Positions 1-9,257 of a DNA stretch of 64,000 nucleotides are shown here, one piece after another (position 1 is the first letter of the stretch; each line of letters starts with the position of its first letter). Below the pieces are notes generated by a model that did no database searches, had not been told where the DNA came from, and saw only the letters and a program-made list of their open reading frames with translations. The translations under genes and the position numbers were made by a program. The DNA comes from Nevskia sp. (lineage in GTDB: Bacteria > Pseudomonadota > Gammaproteobacteria > Nevskiales > Nevskiaceae). The stretch is taken from assembly GCA_030694365.1 (NCBI GenBank), contig JAUXYM010000096.1, forward strand, positions 1 to 64,000, given 5' to 3'.

Positions 1-2454
1 GAAGCGGCGCAGTTCAACGCACAGGCGCTACTGGCGGGCCGTCTCGCCGATGCCAATAGCCGCGAGCAGGCGCAGCGTCTGGCCGATCAACCGCTCGCCG
101 CCGAACAGGCGCGGCTGCTCGCCGGTCGTCAGCCCGAGCCGCCAGTCTCATTGACGCGCGATGTCGCAAGCCGCGCCACGCGGCCCGGCTCGCCGCTGTG
201 GGCCTTGATCGAATTCGATGACGCAACGGATGAAGCCGCGCGCGCCGGGCTGGAAGCCGGCTTGCAAGCTGCGGGCTTGCTCGATGCCTGGGTGACGCCG
301 GACGGTTCGGTGCTCGATGCGCAGACCTTTGATGCCCTGCTCAGCCCGCGCGCGCCCTGTCGCTCGAATCTCGGCCGCGTGCTGCGGGCCACGTCGAACG
401 CTGCGATCGACGCCGCGCGCATCGAAGCCCTGCTCGCCGGTATCGCTTGCGGCGAAGACGACGAAGGCAGTGCCGAAGCCTGGTTCTCGATGCGCGGCGA
501 CTACCGCCTCGGTCCGCTGGCCGGCCGTTGGGTCAAGCCGCAGGCCGAATTCATCGGGGCCACGGCACGCGAAGCGGCGCGGCTGAAACGGCTGGCCGAA
601 CTGGCGGCGCTGCGGGCGGAGATCGAAGCGGTCTTGCGGCAACTTGCCGAGGAGCGTCGCAGCCTCGTCGCGGCACAAGCCGCGGTCGCTGAGGAAATCG
701 CGCGCGCGCCAGGCGATGATGCCTTGCGCGCCGCATATGCGACCTACGCCGCGCGCAAGGCCAGTCACGATCAGGCGCAGGACGCCTTGGCCGTTGCGGC
801 AGCGGCGTTCGAGGCCGCCCGGCAGAAACTGCAACGCGCGCAGCGGGAACTGGAAGCCGATGCCTCCGACCTCAAGCTGCCAGCCGACGAAGATGCGCTG
901 TACGCGCTCGGGCTGGCCTTGCAGGCGTATCGGCTGGCGATCCAGGCGTTGCTGCAGGCGCAGCGCGAGTGGCTGCGCGCAGACCATGAGCACGCTGGGC
1001 AACAGGCGCGTGAGGCGAGTGCCGTGCAAGACCTCGCCAGCCGCGAAGCGGAGTGCCAAGCCAAGGGCTACGCCGAACGTGCAGCACGGGCCAGCCGCGA
1101 CGTGCTGCGCGAAACCCTCGGCGCGACAGTCGAGGCGCTGAAAGCGAAGTTGTCGACGCTCGTTCATGCCGTGGCCGACGGCGAAACCGCATTGCGGACC
1201 GCGCGCAAAACCGAATCCGACAGCGGCCGCAAACAGGCGGTCAGCCAGCAGCAACTGGCCGACAAGGAGCTGCGCCTTTCCGAACGCGCTGAGGCCCGCC
1301 GTGCCGCCGCCGCGCAACTCCAGGGCTTCGCTGAAACCGGACTGCTGGCAGTCGCTTTGCCGGAGCTTGAGCAGCCGGCCACCTGGCTGGTCGATGCCAC
1401 CTTGAATCTGGCGCGCCGCGTCGAGCAGCTGCTGGCGCAGGTCGATGCCGAAGAGGCCGACTGGGAGCGCATCCGCAACCAGGTCTCGAAGGACTACACC
1501 GAGCTTGGCAGTGCCTTGACCGCGCAGGGCGAACAGGCGGCGATGACCCAGAGCGACTACGGCTTTGTCGTCGAAGTGCGTTACCAGAACCGCGCCGAGC
1601 GGCCGGATACGCTGAGCTTGATTCTGGCCAGCGAAATCGAGCAGCGGCGCGGCATTCTCACGGCGCGCGAGCGCGAGGTGATGGAAAACCATTTGCAGGC
1701 GGAAGTCGCCGTGCATCTGCAAACGCTGCTGCGCGCGGCTGAGAGCCAAGTCGAGCGGATCAACCGGGAGCTGCACAAGCATCCGACCACCACCGGCGTG
1801 CGCTTTCGCCTGAGCTGGGAGCCGCAGCCGGAAGGCACGGCCGAGGCCGTGCAGGGCTTCGACAGCATGCGCAAGACCCTGATCAACCGGAGTATCGATG
1901 CCTGGTCGGCCGAGGATCGCCAGCAGGTCGGGGCCTTCCTGCAAGCGCGTACTGCCAGCGAGCGGACACAGGATCGCGGCGGCACCCTGGCCGAGCATCT
2001 GGCGGCGGCATTGGACTACCGCCGCTGGCATCGCTTCCGGGTGCAGCGTCAGCAGGATGGGCTGTGGAAGAAGCTGTCCGGCCCTGCGTCCAGCGGCGAG
2101 CGGGCGCTGAGCCTGACCGTGCCGCTGTTCGCGGCGGCATCGAGCCACTACGAAAGCTGCGAATCGCCGCAGGCACCACGCCTGGTGCTGCTCGACGAAG
2201 CCTTCGCCGGCATCGACGATGAAGCGCGTTCCCACTGCATGGCCCTGATCCGCGAATTCGATCTCGACTTCGTGATGACCAGCGAGCGCGAATGGGGCTG
2301 CTACGCGACGCTGCCCGGCGTGTCGATCTGCCAGTTGCTGCGCCAGGAAGGCATGGACGCCGTGTTCGTGTCGCGCTGGCTGTGGGATGGCCGTGCGCGG
2401 CAGGCGCTAGCCGATCCGGCGCGGCGGTATCCGCCGCCTGTTGCGCTCGAATGA
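1..2454 (+). CDS. Wadjet-type SMC ATPase (JetC-like, TIGR02680 family), 5' truncated by window edge
   Basis: The frame is open from base 1, so the N-terminal Walker A half lies outside the window and 817 codons of the C-terminal part are visible. Long Ala/Glu/Gln/Arg-rich heptad-like stretches (about nt 560-1740) look like SMC coiled coil. The C-terminal head keeps an SGERALSL signature near nt 2092 and a Walker B-like LVLLDEAFAGID near nt 2180. In the family this is the ATPase motor of a four-gene SMC complex (DUF2397, DUF2398, SMC, DUF2399) that restricts plasmids by extruding and cutting circular DNA. The stop overlaps the next gene's start (ATGA, 2451-2454), so the two are translationally coupled. 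The DUF2397 and DUF2398 partners should lie just upstream of base 1. Family assignment is from motif and neighbour memory. Confidence 0.82.
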   Translation, partial: EAAQFNAQALLAGRLADANSREQAQRLADQPLAAEQARLLAGRQPEPPVSLTRDVASRATRPGSPLWALIEFDDATDEAARAGLEAGLQAAGLLDAWVTPDGSVLDAQTFDALLSPRAPCRSNLGRVLRATSNAAIDAARIEALLAGIACGEDDEGSAEAWFSMRGDYRLGPLAGRWVKPQAEFIGATAREAARLKRLAELAALRAEIEAVLRQLAEERRSLVAAQAAVAEEIARAPGDDALRAAYATYAARKASHDQAQDALAVAAAAFEAARQKLQRAQRELEADASDLKLPADEDALYALGLALQAYRLAIQALLQAQREWLRADHEHAGQQAREASAVQDLASREAECQAKGYAERAARASRDVLRETLGATVEALKAKLSTLVHAVADGETALRTARKTESDSGRKQAVSQQQLADKELRLSERAEARRAAAAQLQGFAETGLLAVALPELEQPATWLVDATLNLARRVEQLLAQVDAEEADWERIRNQVSKDYTELGSALTAQGEQAAMTQSDYGFVVEVRYQNRAERPDTLSLILASEIEQRRGILTAREREVMENHLQAEVAVHLQTLLRAAESQVERINRELHKHPTTTGVRFRLSWEPQPEGTAEAVQGFDSMRKTLINRSIDAWSAEDRQQVGAFLQARTASERTQDRGGTLAEHLAAALDYRRWHRFRVQRQQDGLWKKLSGPASSGERALSLTVPLFAAASSHYESCESPQAPRLVLLDEAFAGIDDEARSHCMALIREFDLDFVMTSEREWGCYATLPGVSICQLLRQEGMDAVFVSRWLWDGRARQALADPARRYPPPVALE

Positions 2455-3698
2455 CCATCGATCTGCCGCGCCTGCAACGGCTGCTCGGCGGCGAAGAGAT
2501 GGTGATCCTGCGTGAGCGGCTTGCGGCGCGTTGTATGGATGGCCGCGATCACGCCGATGTTCGTTTGCTGTCGCGGCTGACGATCAAGGAATACAGCTGC
2601 CTCTGCGGCCTGCTTGGGAAGCCACCGAAAGCGACAGGGGATTCGTTGCGGCTGAGCTTGAACGAACTGGGCGCTGCGCTGCAGCGCGCCGGCCTCGCGC
2701 CATCGTTGCGAGCCGCGCTCGAACGTCTCGATGGTCCGCTACGCGATGAGAGGGCCGATCGTCTCGAGCGGCAGCGATCCTGGGCGAACTTGCTGGATGA
2801 CATCGCCGAACCGCGCCTGCACGACAGTCTTCGTCCGGCCGCCGCATTCGGCAGTTTCAAGCGCGCAGCGGGTAGCGATCTCGCTCGCGCCGCGCAATTG
2901 CTGGGGCAAGCGCAGCGGGTGATCGCAGCGCTGCCCGCTGCTGGCATGCCGCTGGCCTGGCTCGCCGCCCAGGCTGTTGGCGATGCCCATGCGCTCGACG
3001 CCGGCCGGCCGCTCGCAAGCCTGGTGCTGAACGCGCTGAAGCCGAACGTCGATGAGCAGCCCGAGGAATCGGTCCGCATCCGCTGGTCGCAGCTCGGCGT
3101 CACGGTCAACGAACTGGCGCGGCCGGTCTTGTCGCTGAACCTGGCCGCAGCGCCGGACTCAGCCATCGGCCGGATCATTGAAACAGCACGCCAGCACGGT
3201 GAGCCGCTGCATCTATCGCTGCGCACGTTGTTGCGTTCACCGCCGGACTGGCGCGTGGCCGAACGCCGGGTCTATGTCTGCGAGAACCCGAGCATCGTCG
3301 CGCTGGCGGCGGATCAACTGGGTGCCGCCTGCGCGCCGCTGGTCTGCACCGAAGGCATGCCGGCCGCCGCCCAGCAAGCGCTGCTCCGGCAGTTGCGCGA
3401 GGCCGGTGCGCAACTGCGCTACCACGGCGATTTCGATTGGCCGGGCATCGCCATCGGCAATTTCATGATCAGCCGCTTTGCAGCGCAGCCCTGGTGTTTC
3501 AGCGCGTCTGACTATCAGCCGCAAGCCGGCGGGCAGCGGCTCGTCGGGCCTGGTGTCAGCGCCTCCTGGGACTCGGCATTGGCGGCGGTCATGGCGGATG
3601 CCGATATCGCCGTTCATGAAGAAGCGGTGGTGGACCGCTTGTTGAGCACACTCGGCGGTGCCGGCGAGTCCGTTTCATCGTCCATGAACCTGTGCTGA
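2451..3698 (+). CDS. Wadjet-type Toprim nuclease subunit (JetD-like, TIGR02679/DUF2399)
   Basis: A 415-residue protein. The ATG at 2451 is chosen because it overlaps the SMC stop by four bases; longer in-frame starts would lie far inside the SMC gene. The C-terminal half has a topoisomerase VI A-like Toprim signature: Glu278 in VYVCENPSIVAL, then Asp327 and Asp329 in HGDFDWPG, the expected acidic metal-binding set. In related systems JetD is the DNA-cleaving subunit recruited by the SMC complex to circular plasmids. It is the last gene of the operon. A 190-base gap with its own promoter-like sequence separates it from the Fic gene downstream. Confidence 0.82.
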   Translation: MTIDLPRLQRLLGGEEMVILRERLAARCMDGRDHADVRLLSRLTIKEYSCLCGLLGKPPKATGDSLRLSLNELGAALQRAGLAPSLRAALERLDGPLRDERADRLERQRSWANLLDDIAEPRLHDSLRPAAAFGSFKRAAGSDLARAAQLLGQAQRVIAALPAAGMPLAWLAAQAVGDAHALDAGRPLASLVLNALKPNVDEQPEESVRIRWSQLGVTVNELARPVLSLNLAAAPDSAIGRIIETARQHGEPLHLSLRTLLRSPPDWRVAERRVYVCENPSIVALAADQLGAACAPLVCTEGMPAAAQQALLRQLREAGAQLRYHGDFDWPGIAIGNFMISRFAAQPWCFSASDYQPQAGGQRLVGPGVSASWDSALAAVMADADIAVHEEAVVDRLLSTLGGAGESVSSSMNLC

Positions 3699-3820
3699 CC
3701 CGCCCGATCATCGAGGGCCGCGAACGCGGCTGCCGAGTTCAAAACGATAGGGTAGGGCTTGTCGGCAGCAGCAGGGCAATACGCACGGTGGGACATGGAC
3801 ACTTTGAAAGCGAGCGGCGT

Positions 3821-3850
3821 TTTTTAAGATTGATAGGTAATTCTTAAAAA
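3821..3850. promoter_or_regulatory. AT-rich inverted repeat, probable operator of the Fic-SWIM operon
   Basis: Perfect 9-bp arms TTTTTAAGA (3821-3829) and TCTTAAAAA (3842-3850) flank a 12-base spacer. This AT-rich island in otherwise GC-rich DNA is centred about 55 bases upstream of the Fic start codon. The spacer contains a TTGATA -35-like box, so a dimeric repressor bound here would occlude RNA polymerase. Which protein binds is unknown. The Fic protein has a C-terminal winged-helix-like segment and could autoregulate, but that is inference. Confidence 0.55.
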
Positions 3851-3858
3851 GCTACGCT
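3830..3858 (+). promoter_or_regulatory. Predicted sigma-70 promoter for the Fic gene
   Basis: TTGATA (3830-3835, five of six to consensus) is followed 17 bases later by a weak -10, TACGCT (3853-3858). Transcription would start near 3865, giving a short leader before the GTG at 3890. The -35 lies between the arms of the inverted repeat. The -10 match is poor, so the call rests mainly on spacing and context. Confidence 0.35.
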
Positions 3859-3889
3859 AGCGTTCAAGATTTCCTGCGAGAGCGCGTCC

Positions 3890-5092
3890 GTGCAAGCCAG
3901 CGATTTCCAGACGTCGATTGCTGGACGCGTCGTCACTGCGCCGCAGGGCTATATCGCCTTCGTGCCAGCTCCGCTGCCGCCGACCATCATCTACACCCCG
4001 GCTTTGGTGCGGGCGATTTCCGAGGCCGATGCCGCCCTCAGCGAGCTGTCCGGCACCGGCCGTCTGCTACCGAATCCGCATGTGCTGATCGCCCCGTATG
4101 TCCGGCGCGAGGCGGTGCTGTCGTCGCGGATCGAAGGCACCCAGGCCAGCCTCACGGACTTGCTCGAAGCAGAAGCCGGTTTGACTCCTCCCAATACGCC
4201 ACTTTCGCCGCCAGACGATGTGCGCGAAGTCCGCAACTACATCGCCGCGCTTGAACACGGCATGAGTCTGCTGGGCGAACTGCCGCTGTCGCTGCGCCTG
4301 GTGCGGGAAGTCCACGCCAAGCTGCTGGATGGCGTGCGCGGCAATACCGCTACTCCGGGCGAGTTCCGTCGCAGCCAGAACTGGATCGGCCCGCCCGGCA
4401 GCACGCCAACCACGGCGCCGTATGTGCCGCCGCCAGTGCTGGAAATGAATGCGGCACTGGGTGAATGGGAGAAATTCCTGCACTGGCGCGGTGAGATGCC
4501 AGATCTTGTCCAATGTGCGCTGATTCACGAACACTTCGAAGCCATCCACCCGTTCCTTGACGGCAACGGCCGTGTCGGCAGGCTGCTGATCATGCTGTTT
4601 CTGATCGACCGAGGCCGCCTCAGCCAGCCGCTGCTGTACCTGTCCGAATTCATCGAACGCCATCGCCGCGAGTATTACGAATCCTTGAGCCGCATCCGCA
4701 CCCACGGCGACTGGCAAGGCTGGCTGATGTACTTCCTGAACGGCGTTCGCTGGAGCGCCGCCCGCGCCAGCCGGCAAGCGAAACAGTTACTGGACCTCCG
4801 TGAACAACTGCGCGCCACGCTTGAAGCCCTCCCTAAAGCTCTGCCGCTGGTCGATGTGCTGTTCACCAACCCTTACGTCAACCCGCCGCGTCTGCAGAAG
4901 CTGCTCGGCATCAGCGATCCGACCGCCCGCGTGATGATTGCCAAACTCGAAACGCTCGGCGTGCTGCGGGAAGTCACCGGACGTGCCTGGGGCAAACTGT
5001 GGTTGGCAGCAACGGTGCTGAAAGCCATTGAAGAGCCCGGCGAAGAACCTGTCGAACCGAACCCAGCGAGCCCAGTCCGCGATGAGCAGTGA
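3890..5092 (+). CDS. Fic family protein (class II, N-terminal inhibitory helix)
   Basis: A 400-residue Fic protein with a GTG start. The N-terminal region carries SSRIEG (Ser78 to Gly83), matching the [ST]xxxE[GN] inhibitory motif in which Glu82 would block ATP binding in the resting state. The core motif HPFLDGNGR begins at His220 and retains catalytic His, Asp and Arg, so it should be a competent AMP transferase. The C-terminal 80 residues look like a winged helix (LQKLLGISDPTARVMIAKLE). Such proteins modify protein hydroxyls with AMP; the target cannot be predicted. It overlaps the next gene by 11 bases and sits just downstream of a Wadjet operon, in what looks like an accessory stretch. 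Confidence 0.88.
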   Translation: MQASDFQTSIAGRVVTAPQGYIAFVPAPLPPTIIYTPALVRAISEADAALSELSGTGRLLPNPHVLIAPYVRREAVLSSRIEGTQASLTDLLEAEAGLTPPNTPLSPPDDVREVRNYIAALEHGMSLLGELPLSLRLVREVHAKLLDGVRGNTATPGEFRRSQNWIGPPGSTPTTAPYVPPPVLEMNAALGEWEKFLHWRGEMPDLVQCALIHEHFEAIHPFLDGNGRVGRLLIMLFLIDRGRLSQPLLYLSEFIERHRREYYESLSRIRTHGDWQGWLMYFLNGVRWSAARASRQAKQLLDLREQLRATLEALPKALPLVDVLFTNPYVNPPRLQKLLGISDPTARVMIAKLETLGVLREVTGRAWGKLWLAATVLKAIEEPGEEPVEPNPASPVRDEQ

Positions 5093-6851
5093 CCTTCGTT
5101 CCGGCCTATCGGCCAACACTGAACTCGATCTTTCCGCGCTGCGCGCCGATGCCGGCGAGGTCTACTGGAAGCGCGGCGAAGCCTATTTCCGGGGCGGCCA
5201 TGCCGAACTGTTGACCTGGGATGCGCTGCGCACCAGCGCTGTCGTTCGCGGCAGCGAGGATTACCACGTTGAACTGCGCTACGACTCCACGCGACTAGCG
5301 GCGGAGGCCTGGCGCTGCGCCTGCAACTGCCCGCTGGGTCAGGACGACGAAACCTGTAAGCACATCGTTGCTGCTGCCTTGAGCTGGCAGGCTGCGCTTG
5401 CCGGCGAGGCGATCGAACCGGCTGCCGTTGCGGGCGCACCGCCGCCGCTGGCCGCGTTCCTGCGGCAGCAATCCGCCGAGGTTCTGGCGGAGCGTCTGCT
5501 GTTGCTGGCCGAGGACTATGCCGAGGTTCATCGCAGCCTCCAGTTCTGGATGCAGACGGCGGCTGCCGACACCCCGCAGGCGCTGCGCAAGGCGCTGTCC
5601 GCGATGATCGGCTCGCCGGGCCATCTGGATTGGCGCGGCAGCACCGCCTTTGCGCGCCGGCTCGATCCCCTGTTCGAGCTGTTGCAGCGAACGCTCGCCA
5701 ATGACCCTGAGCGAGCGCTGGAATCCTGCGACTACGTGTTATCGCGCTTGCTGAAGATTTATGAGCGCGCCGACGATTCCAGCGGTGTCATCGGTGGCCG
5801 CGTCGCCGAACTGGCCGGGCTGCATGCCCGGGCCGCTGAGGCAGCGCCTGGCGATCCCGGCAAGCTCGCCGCCACGCTGCTCAAGCTGCAAGCGGTCGAC
5901 GACTGGGGCTTCTTCACGCTGGCTGACTACGCGCAAGCGCTCGGCAGTACCGGCCTTGAGCGCTACGGCAGCCAGCTGCGAAAACTCTGGAAGACCCTGC
6001 TGCCGGTGCCGAAGGAGGTTGAATTTCATATCGACTCCGACCGCATCCGCATCACCCGCTTGATGGCGCAATGGTTCGAGCAGCAAGCAGACGTCGATGG
6101 CTTGCTGGAGCTCAAGCTTGACGCCCTGAACAAGGCTTATGGTTATCTCGATCTCGCCCAGACCTGTCTCAAGCACGGCCGCGAGAAGGCCGCATTGGAC
6201 TGGGCCGAGCGCGGGCTGAAGGCGTTCCCGGCCGATACCCGGCTGCAAGTGCTGCTCGCCAGTTTTTATGAGCGCGATGGCCTTGTCGACGAGGCCTTGA
6301 AGCTGCGCTGGAACATGTTCCACACCTATCCAGCGCCCGAGCATTTCCTGGCGTTGAAGACCTCCGCCGGAGGCGGCTGGCCAGCCTGGCGCGATCGCGC
6401 GCTGGCAACCGTCAAGACCCGCGAAGTGCAGAACCAGCCGATGCCGTTGCGCCAGGGTCCGTTCAGCGGTTCCGACAGGCGACGGGTCAGCCTGCGCGTG
6501 CAATTGCATCTGGCTGAGGAGTGCCTGGCCGATGCGCTGGCCGCTGCCGCTGAAGGCCATTGCGAACTGCCGATTCTCGAACGCCTCGCCAAGGCGGTCG
6601 AACGAGACTTTCCAGATCAAGCCGTGGCGATCTACAACCGCCTGATTCCCGCGCGGCTGACCGTGAGCGCCAGCCGCTACGACGACATCGTCAAGCTGAT
6701 CCGGCGGCGAGCGCGGCTGGTTGAGACCGACGATGCCAGGGCCTTCGAAGCCGCCCTGCGCTTGCAGCACCGCGCCAAGCGCAATTTCATCAAACTGCTG
6801 GATACGCCGATGGCAGCGAATGTCACTTCCAGACGATCACCTTCCCGATGA
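5082..6851 (+). CDS. SWIM zinc-finger protein (COG4715-like)
   Basis: A 589-residue protein starting at ATG 5082, which overlaps the Fic stop by 11 bases; an upstream in-frame start at 5028 would overlap more and is less likely. The SWIM motif lies at Cys79-x-Cys81-x-Cys83 through Cys92-x-His94 (ending CKH) and should bind zinc and probably DNA or protein. The rest is predominantly helical with TPR-like stretches, for example ALDWAERGLKAFPADTRL in the second half. No enzymatic motif is visible. The overlap with the Fic gene suggests co-expression, and it could be the Fic target or regulator (inference). Molecular function is unknown for this family. Confidence 0.75.
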   Translation: MSSDLRSGLSANTELDLSALRADAGEVYWKRGEAYFRGGHAELLTWDALRTSAVVRGSEDYHVELRYDSTRLAAEAWRCACNCPLGQDDETCKHIVAAALSWQAALAGEAIEPAAVAGAPPPLAAFLRQQSAEVLAERLLLLAEDYAEVHRSLQFWMQTAAADTPQALRKALSAMIGSPGHLDWRGSTAFARRLDPLFELLQRTLANDPERALESCDYVLSRLLKIYERADDSSGVIGGRVAELAGLHARAAEAAPGDPGKLAATLLKLQAVDDWGFFTLADYAQALGSTGLERYGSQLRKLWKTLLPVPKEVEFHIDSDRIRITRLMAQWFEQQADVDGLLELKLDALNKAYGYLDLAQTCLKHGREKAALDWAERGLKAFPADTRLQVLLASFYERDGLVDEALKLRWNMFHTYPAPEHFLALKTSAGGGWPAWRDRALATVKTREVQNQPMPLRQGPFSGSDRRRVSLRVQLHLAEECLADALAAAAEGHCELPILERLAKAVERDFPDQAVAIYNRLIPARLTVSASRYDDIVKLIRRRARLVETDDARAFEAALRLQHRAKRNFIKLLDTPMAANVTSRRSPSR

Positions 6852-6905
6852 TCCTCCCGATGACCCACTTCATCGCCGAACCCATCCGCCTCTGAGCCCC
6901 TTTTC

Positions 6906-8045
6906 GTGAACACCAATATCCAGCCCTTCCATCTATCCATCCCCGAATCCCAACTCGTCGATCTGCGCCGCCGTCTGGAGCTGACCCGCTGGCCGAACCA
7001 GGAGCCGGTCGACGACTGGTCGCAGGGCGTGCCGCTGGCGCAGGCGAAGGCCTTGGTCGAGCACTGGCAGACGAAGTACGACTGGCGGCGCTGCGAAGCG
7101 ATGCTGAACGGCTTCGGCCAGTTCAGCACCGAGATCGACGGTGTTGCGATCCACTTCCTGCATGTGCGCTCGAAGCACGAAAACGCGATGCCGATGATCC
7201 TCAGCCACGGCTGGCCGGGTTCGGTGATCGAGTTCCACAAGGTGATCGGCCCGCTGACCGATCCGACCGCCCACGGCGGCCGCGCCGAGGATGCTTTCCA
7301 CCTGGTCATCCCCTCGCTGCCCGGCTTCGGCTTTTCCGGCAAGCCGACTACTGCCGGGTGGGGCGTGGAGAAGATCGCCAGCGTCTGGGCCGAGTTGATG
7401 AGCCGGCTCGGCTACCAGCATTACGTCGCCCAGGGCGGCGACTGGGGTGCGCTGGTCACCACCCAGCTCGGCAAGCTGCATCCGGCTGGACTGGCGGCGA
7501 TCCACGTCAATCTGCCGGTGGTATTGCCGGCCGATCTCGGCAGCCAGTTCAGCGCCGAGGAAGCGGCGATGCTCGGCGCGCTGCAGGACTACGACCGCTG
7601 GGATGGCGGCTACTCGAAGCAGCAGGCGACGCGGCCGCAGACGGTTGGCTACGGGCTGGCCGATTCGCCGTCCGGCCAGGCGGCCTGGATCTACGAAAAG
7701 TTCTGGAAGTGGATGGATTGCAGCGGCGATCCGCTGAGCGTGCTGGCGGCCGACGAGATCCTCGACAACGTGATGCTGTACTGGCTGAGCAACAGCGCCG
7801 CATCGTCGGCCCGCCTGTATTGGGAGAGCTTCCACGACGGCTTCATCGCCGTGCCGCTGGCGCTGCCGGTGGGCTGCAGCATCTTCGCCAAGGAGATCTA
7901 CTTGGCGCCGCGCAGTTGGGCCGAGCGCTGCATGTCGAAGCTGATCTACTGGAACGAAGTTGCCAAGGGCGGCCACTTCGCGGCATTCGAGCAGCCGGGG
8001 CTGTTCGTCGAGGAACTGCGCAACTGCTTCCGGCTGCTGCGCTAG
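6906..8045 (+). CDS. Epoxide hydrolase (EHN-type alpha/beta hydrolase)
   Basis: A 379-residue protein with a GTG start at 6906. The N-terminal about 105 residues match the EHN domain of microsomal-type epoxide hydrolases, including a tryptophan-rich patch around RRLELTRWPNQ. The alpha/beta hydrolase fold follows. HGWPG at His101 supplies the oxyanion hole, Asp179 in GGDWGA is the expected nucleophile, and His357 in KGGHFAAFE is the general base. It should hydrolyse epoxides to vicinal diols through a covalent ester; the substrate is unknown. It stands alone, 54 bases after the SWIM gene, with no clear operon partner. Confidence 0.88.
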   Translation: MNTNIQPFHLSIPESQLVDLRRRLELTRWPNQEPVDDWSQGVPLAQAKALVEHWQTKYDWRRCEAMLNGFGQFSTEIDGVAIHFLHVRSKHENAMPMILSHGWPGSVIEFHKVIGPLTDPTAHGGRAEDAFHLVIPSLPGFGFSGKPTTAGWGVEKIASVWAELMSRLGYQHYVAQGGDWGALVTTQLGKLHPAGLAAIHVNLPVVLPADLGSQFSAEEAAMLGALQDYDRWDGGYSKQQATRPQTVGYGLADSPSGQAAWIYEKFWKWMDCSGDPLSVLAADEILDNVMLYWLSNSAASSARLYWESFHDGFIAVPLALPVGCSIFAKEIYLAPRSWAERCMSKLIYWNEVAKGGHFAAFEQPGLFVEELRNCFRLLR

Positions 8046-8144
8046 CCGGGCATTTTCAAGCGGCCTGATCGCGGGCCGCGATGTATGGGAAAATCGCGCC
8101 CGTCCCGGCCTTCCACTGCTCCGGGCTGCGAGTCCTGCATCCGC

Positions 8145-8477
8145 ATGAGCACCCAGCGTCTGTACCGCGTCAGCTTCCAGAATCAGGGCCAGATCTTCGA
8201 GATCTACGCCCGCAGCGTCAGCCACGGTTCGATGCTGGGCTTCGTCGAGATCGAAAAGATCGTCTTCGGTGAAAAGTCGTCGATCCTCGTCGACCCGTCC
8301 GAGGAAAAGCTCAAGGCCGAGTTCGCCAACGTCATCCGCAGCTATGTGCCGGTACACGCGATCATCCGCATCGATCAGGTCGACAAGGCCGGTGCCGCGC
8401 GGATCAGCGCCAGCGGCGAGTCCGGCAAGGTCATGCCGTTCCCGGGTTCGACCTTCGGTGGCGACCATAAGCCCTAA
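8145..8477 (+). CDS. DUF1820 family protein
   Basis: A 110-residue protein starting at ATG 8145 (MSTQRLYRVSF); upstream in-frame codons lack family-like sequence. It matches the short DUF1820 family of Gammaproteobacteria, with recognisable segments SMLGFVEIEKIVFGEKSS and VHAIIRIDQVDK. It has no signal peptide, membrane segment or catalytic motif, and its function is not known. It lies 18 bases upstream of the metallo-hydrolase gene and probably shares its transcript. Confidence 0.78.
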   Translation: MSTQRLYRVSFQNQGQIFEIYARSVSHGSMLGFVEIEKIVFGEKSSILVDPSEEKLKAEFANVIRSYVPVHAIIRIDQVDKAGAARISASGESGKVMPFPGSTFGGDHKP

Positions 8478-8495
8478 GCCTGCCGGAGCCGTTTG

Positions 8496-9257
8496 ATGCG
8501 CTTCGCCTATCTCTGCAGCGGCAGCAAGGGCAACGCGCTGATCGTCGAGGCCGGCGATACCCGCGTGCTGCTCGACTGCGGCTTGCCGCTGGTCGAGGTC
8601 GACGCGCGCCTCGCCCGGCTCGGCCTCGCGGCGAGCGATCTGACCGCGATCGTCGTCACCCACGAGCACGGCGATCACATCGGCGGTGTCGCCCGGCTGG
8701 CGCGTCGCAACGCGCTGCCGGTCTGGCTGACGGCCGGCACGCGGGCGGCGTGGAAAGCGGCACCGGACGAATGGGTGCGGACCTTGAGCCCGCATCGGCC
8801 GATCACGCTCGGCGCACTCGACATCATTCCCTACCCGGTGCCGCACGATGCCCGCGAGCCCTGCCAGTACGTGTTCGGCCATCAGGGCCGCCGCATCGGC
8901 GTGCTGACCGATGCCGGCAGTGTCACGCCGCACATGCGCGAAGCCTTGAGCGGGCTGGACGCGCTGCTGCTGGAGTTCAACCACGATCGGGCGATGCTGA
9001 TGAACGGCCCGTATCCGTCGTTCCTCAAGCAGCGCGTGGTCGGCCCCAAGGGTCACCTGAGCAACGAGCAGGCCGCCGAGCTGCTCGGCAGTCTCGATAT
9101 CTCCCGGCTTCAGCACCTGGTGCTGACCCATCTTTCCGAAACCAACAACACCCCGGAACACGCGCTGGCTGCGGCTTCCGAAGTGCTCGGCGCAAGGCCC
9201 GACTGGCTGGTCTGCGCCCACCAGGACGCCGGTCTCGACTGGCGTCACGTCAACTGA
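8496..9257 (+). CDS. Metallo-beta-lactamase-fold hydrolase (YycJ/WalJ-like)
   Basis: A 253-residue protein. ATG 8496 is preferred over the adjacent TTG at 8493. The N-terminus has the [14 protein letters not shown] segment typical of YycJ-like proteins, then the zinc-binding HEHGDH motif (His56, His58, Asp60, His61). [13 protein letters not shown] and LTHLSETNN follow at later metal-ligand positions. Members are thought to be nucleases or DNA-metabolism phosphoesterases, but the substrate here is unproved. It ends 16 bases before the purL start and is probably co-transcribed with it. Confidence 0.82.
   Translation: MRFAYLCSGSKGNALIVEAGDTRVLLDCGLPLVEVDARLARLGLAASDLTAIVVTHEHGDHIGGVARLARRNALPVWLTAGTRAAWKAAPDEWVRTLSPHRPITLGALDIIPYPVPHDAREPCQYVFGHQGRRIGVLTDAGSVTPHMREALSGLDALLLEFNHDRAMLMNGPYPSFLKQRVVGPKGHLSNEQAAELLGSLDISRLQHLVLTHLSETNNTPEHALAAASEVLGARPDWLVCAHQDAGLDWRHVN

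Noticed and set aside
148-2235. Long minus-strand open frame (695 codons) opposite the SMC gene
   Set aside because: Arg/Gln/Gly-rich antisense shadow with no family motif; plus-strand JetC has clear ATPase motifs. High-GC DNA commonly gives such frames.
5028-5081. Earlier start for the SWIM protein at 5028
   Set aside because: It would extend the overlap with the Fic gene to 65 bases and adds residues unlike a family N-terminus; ATG 5082 fits better.
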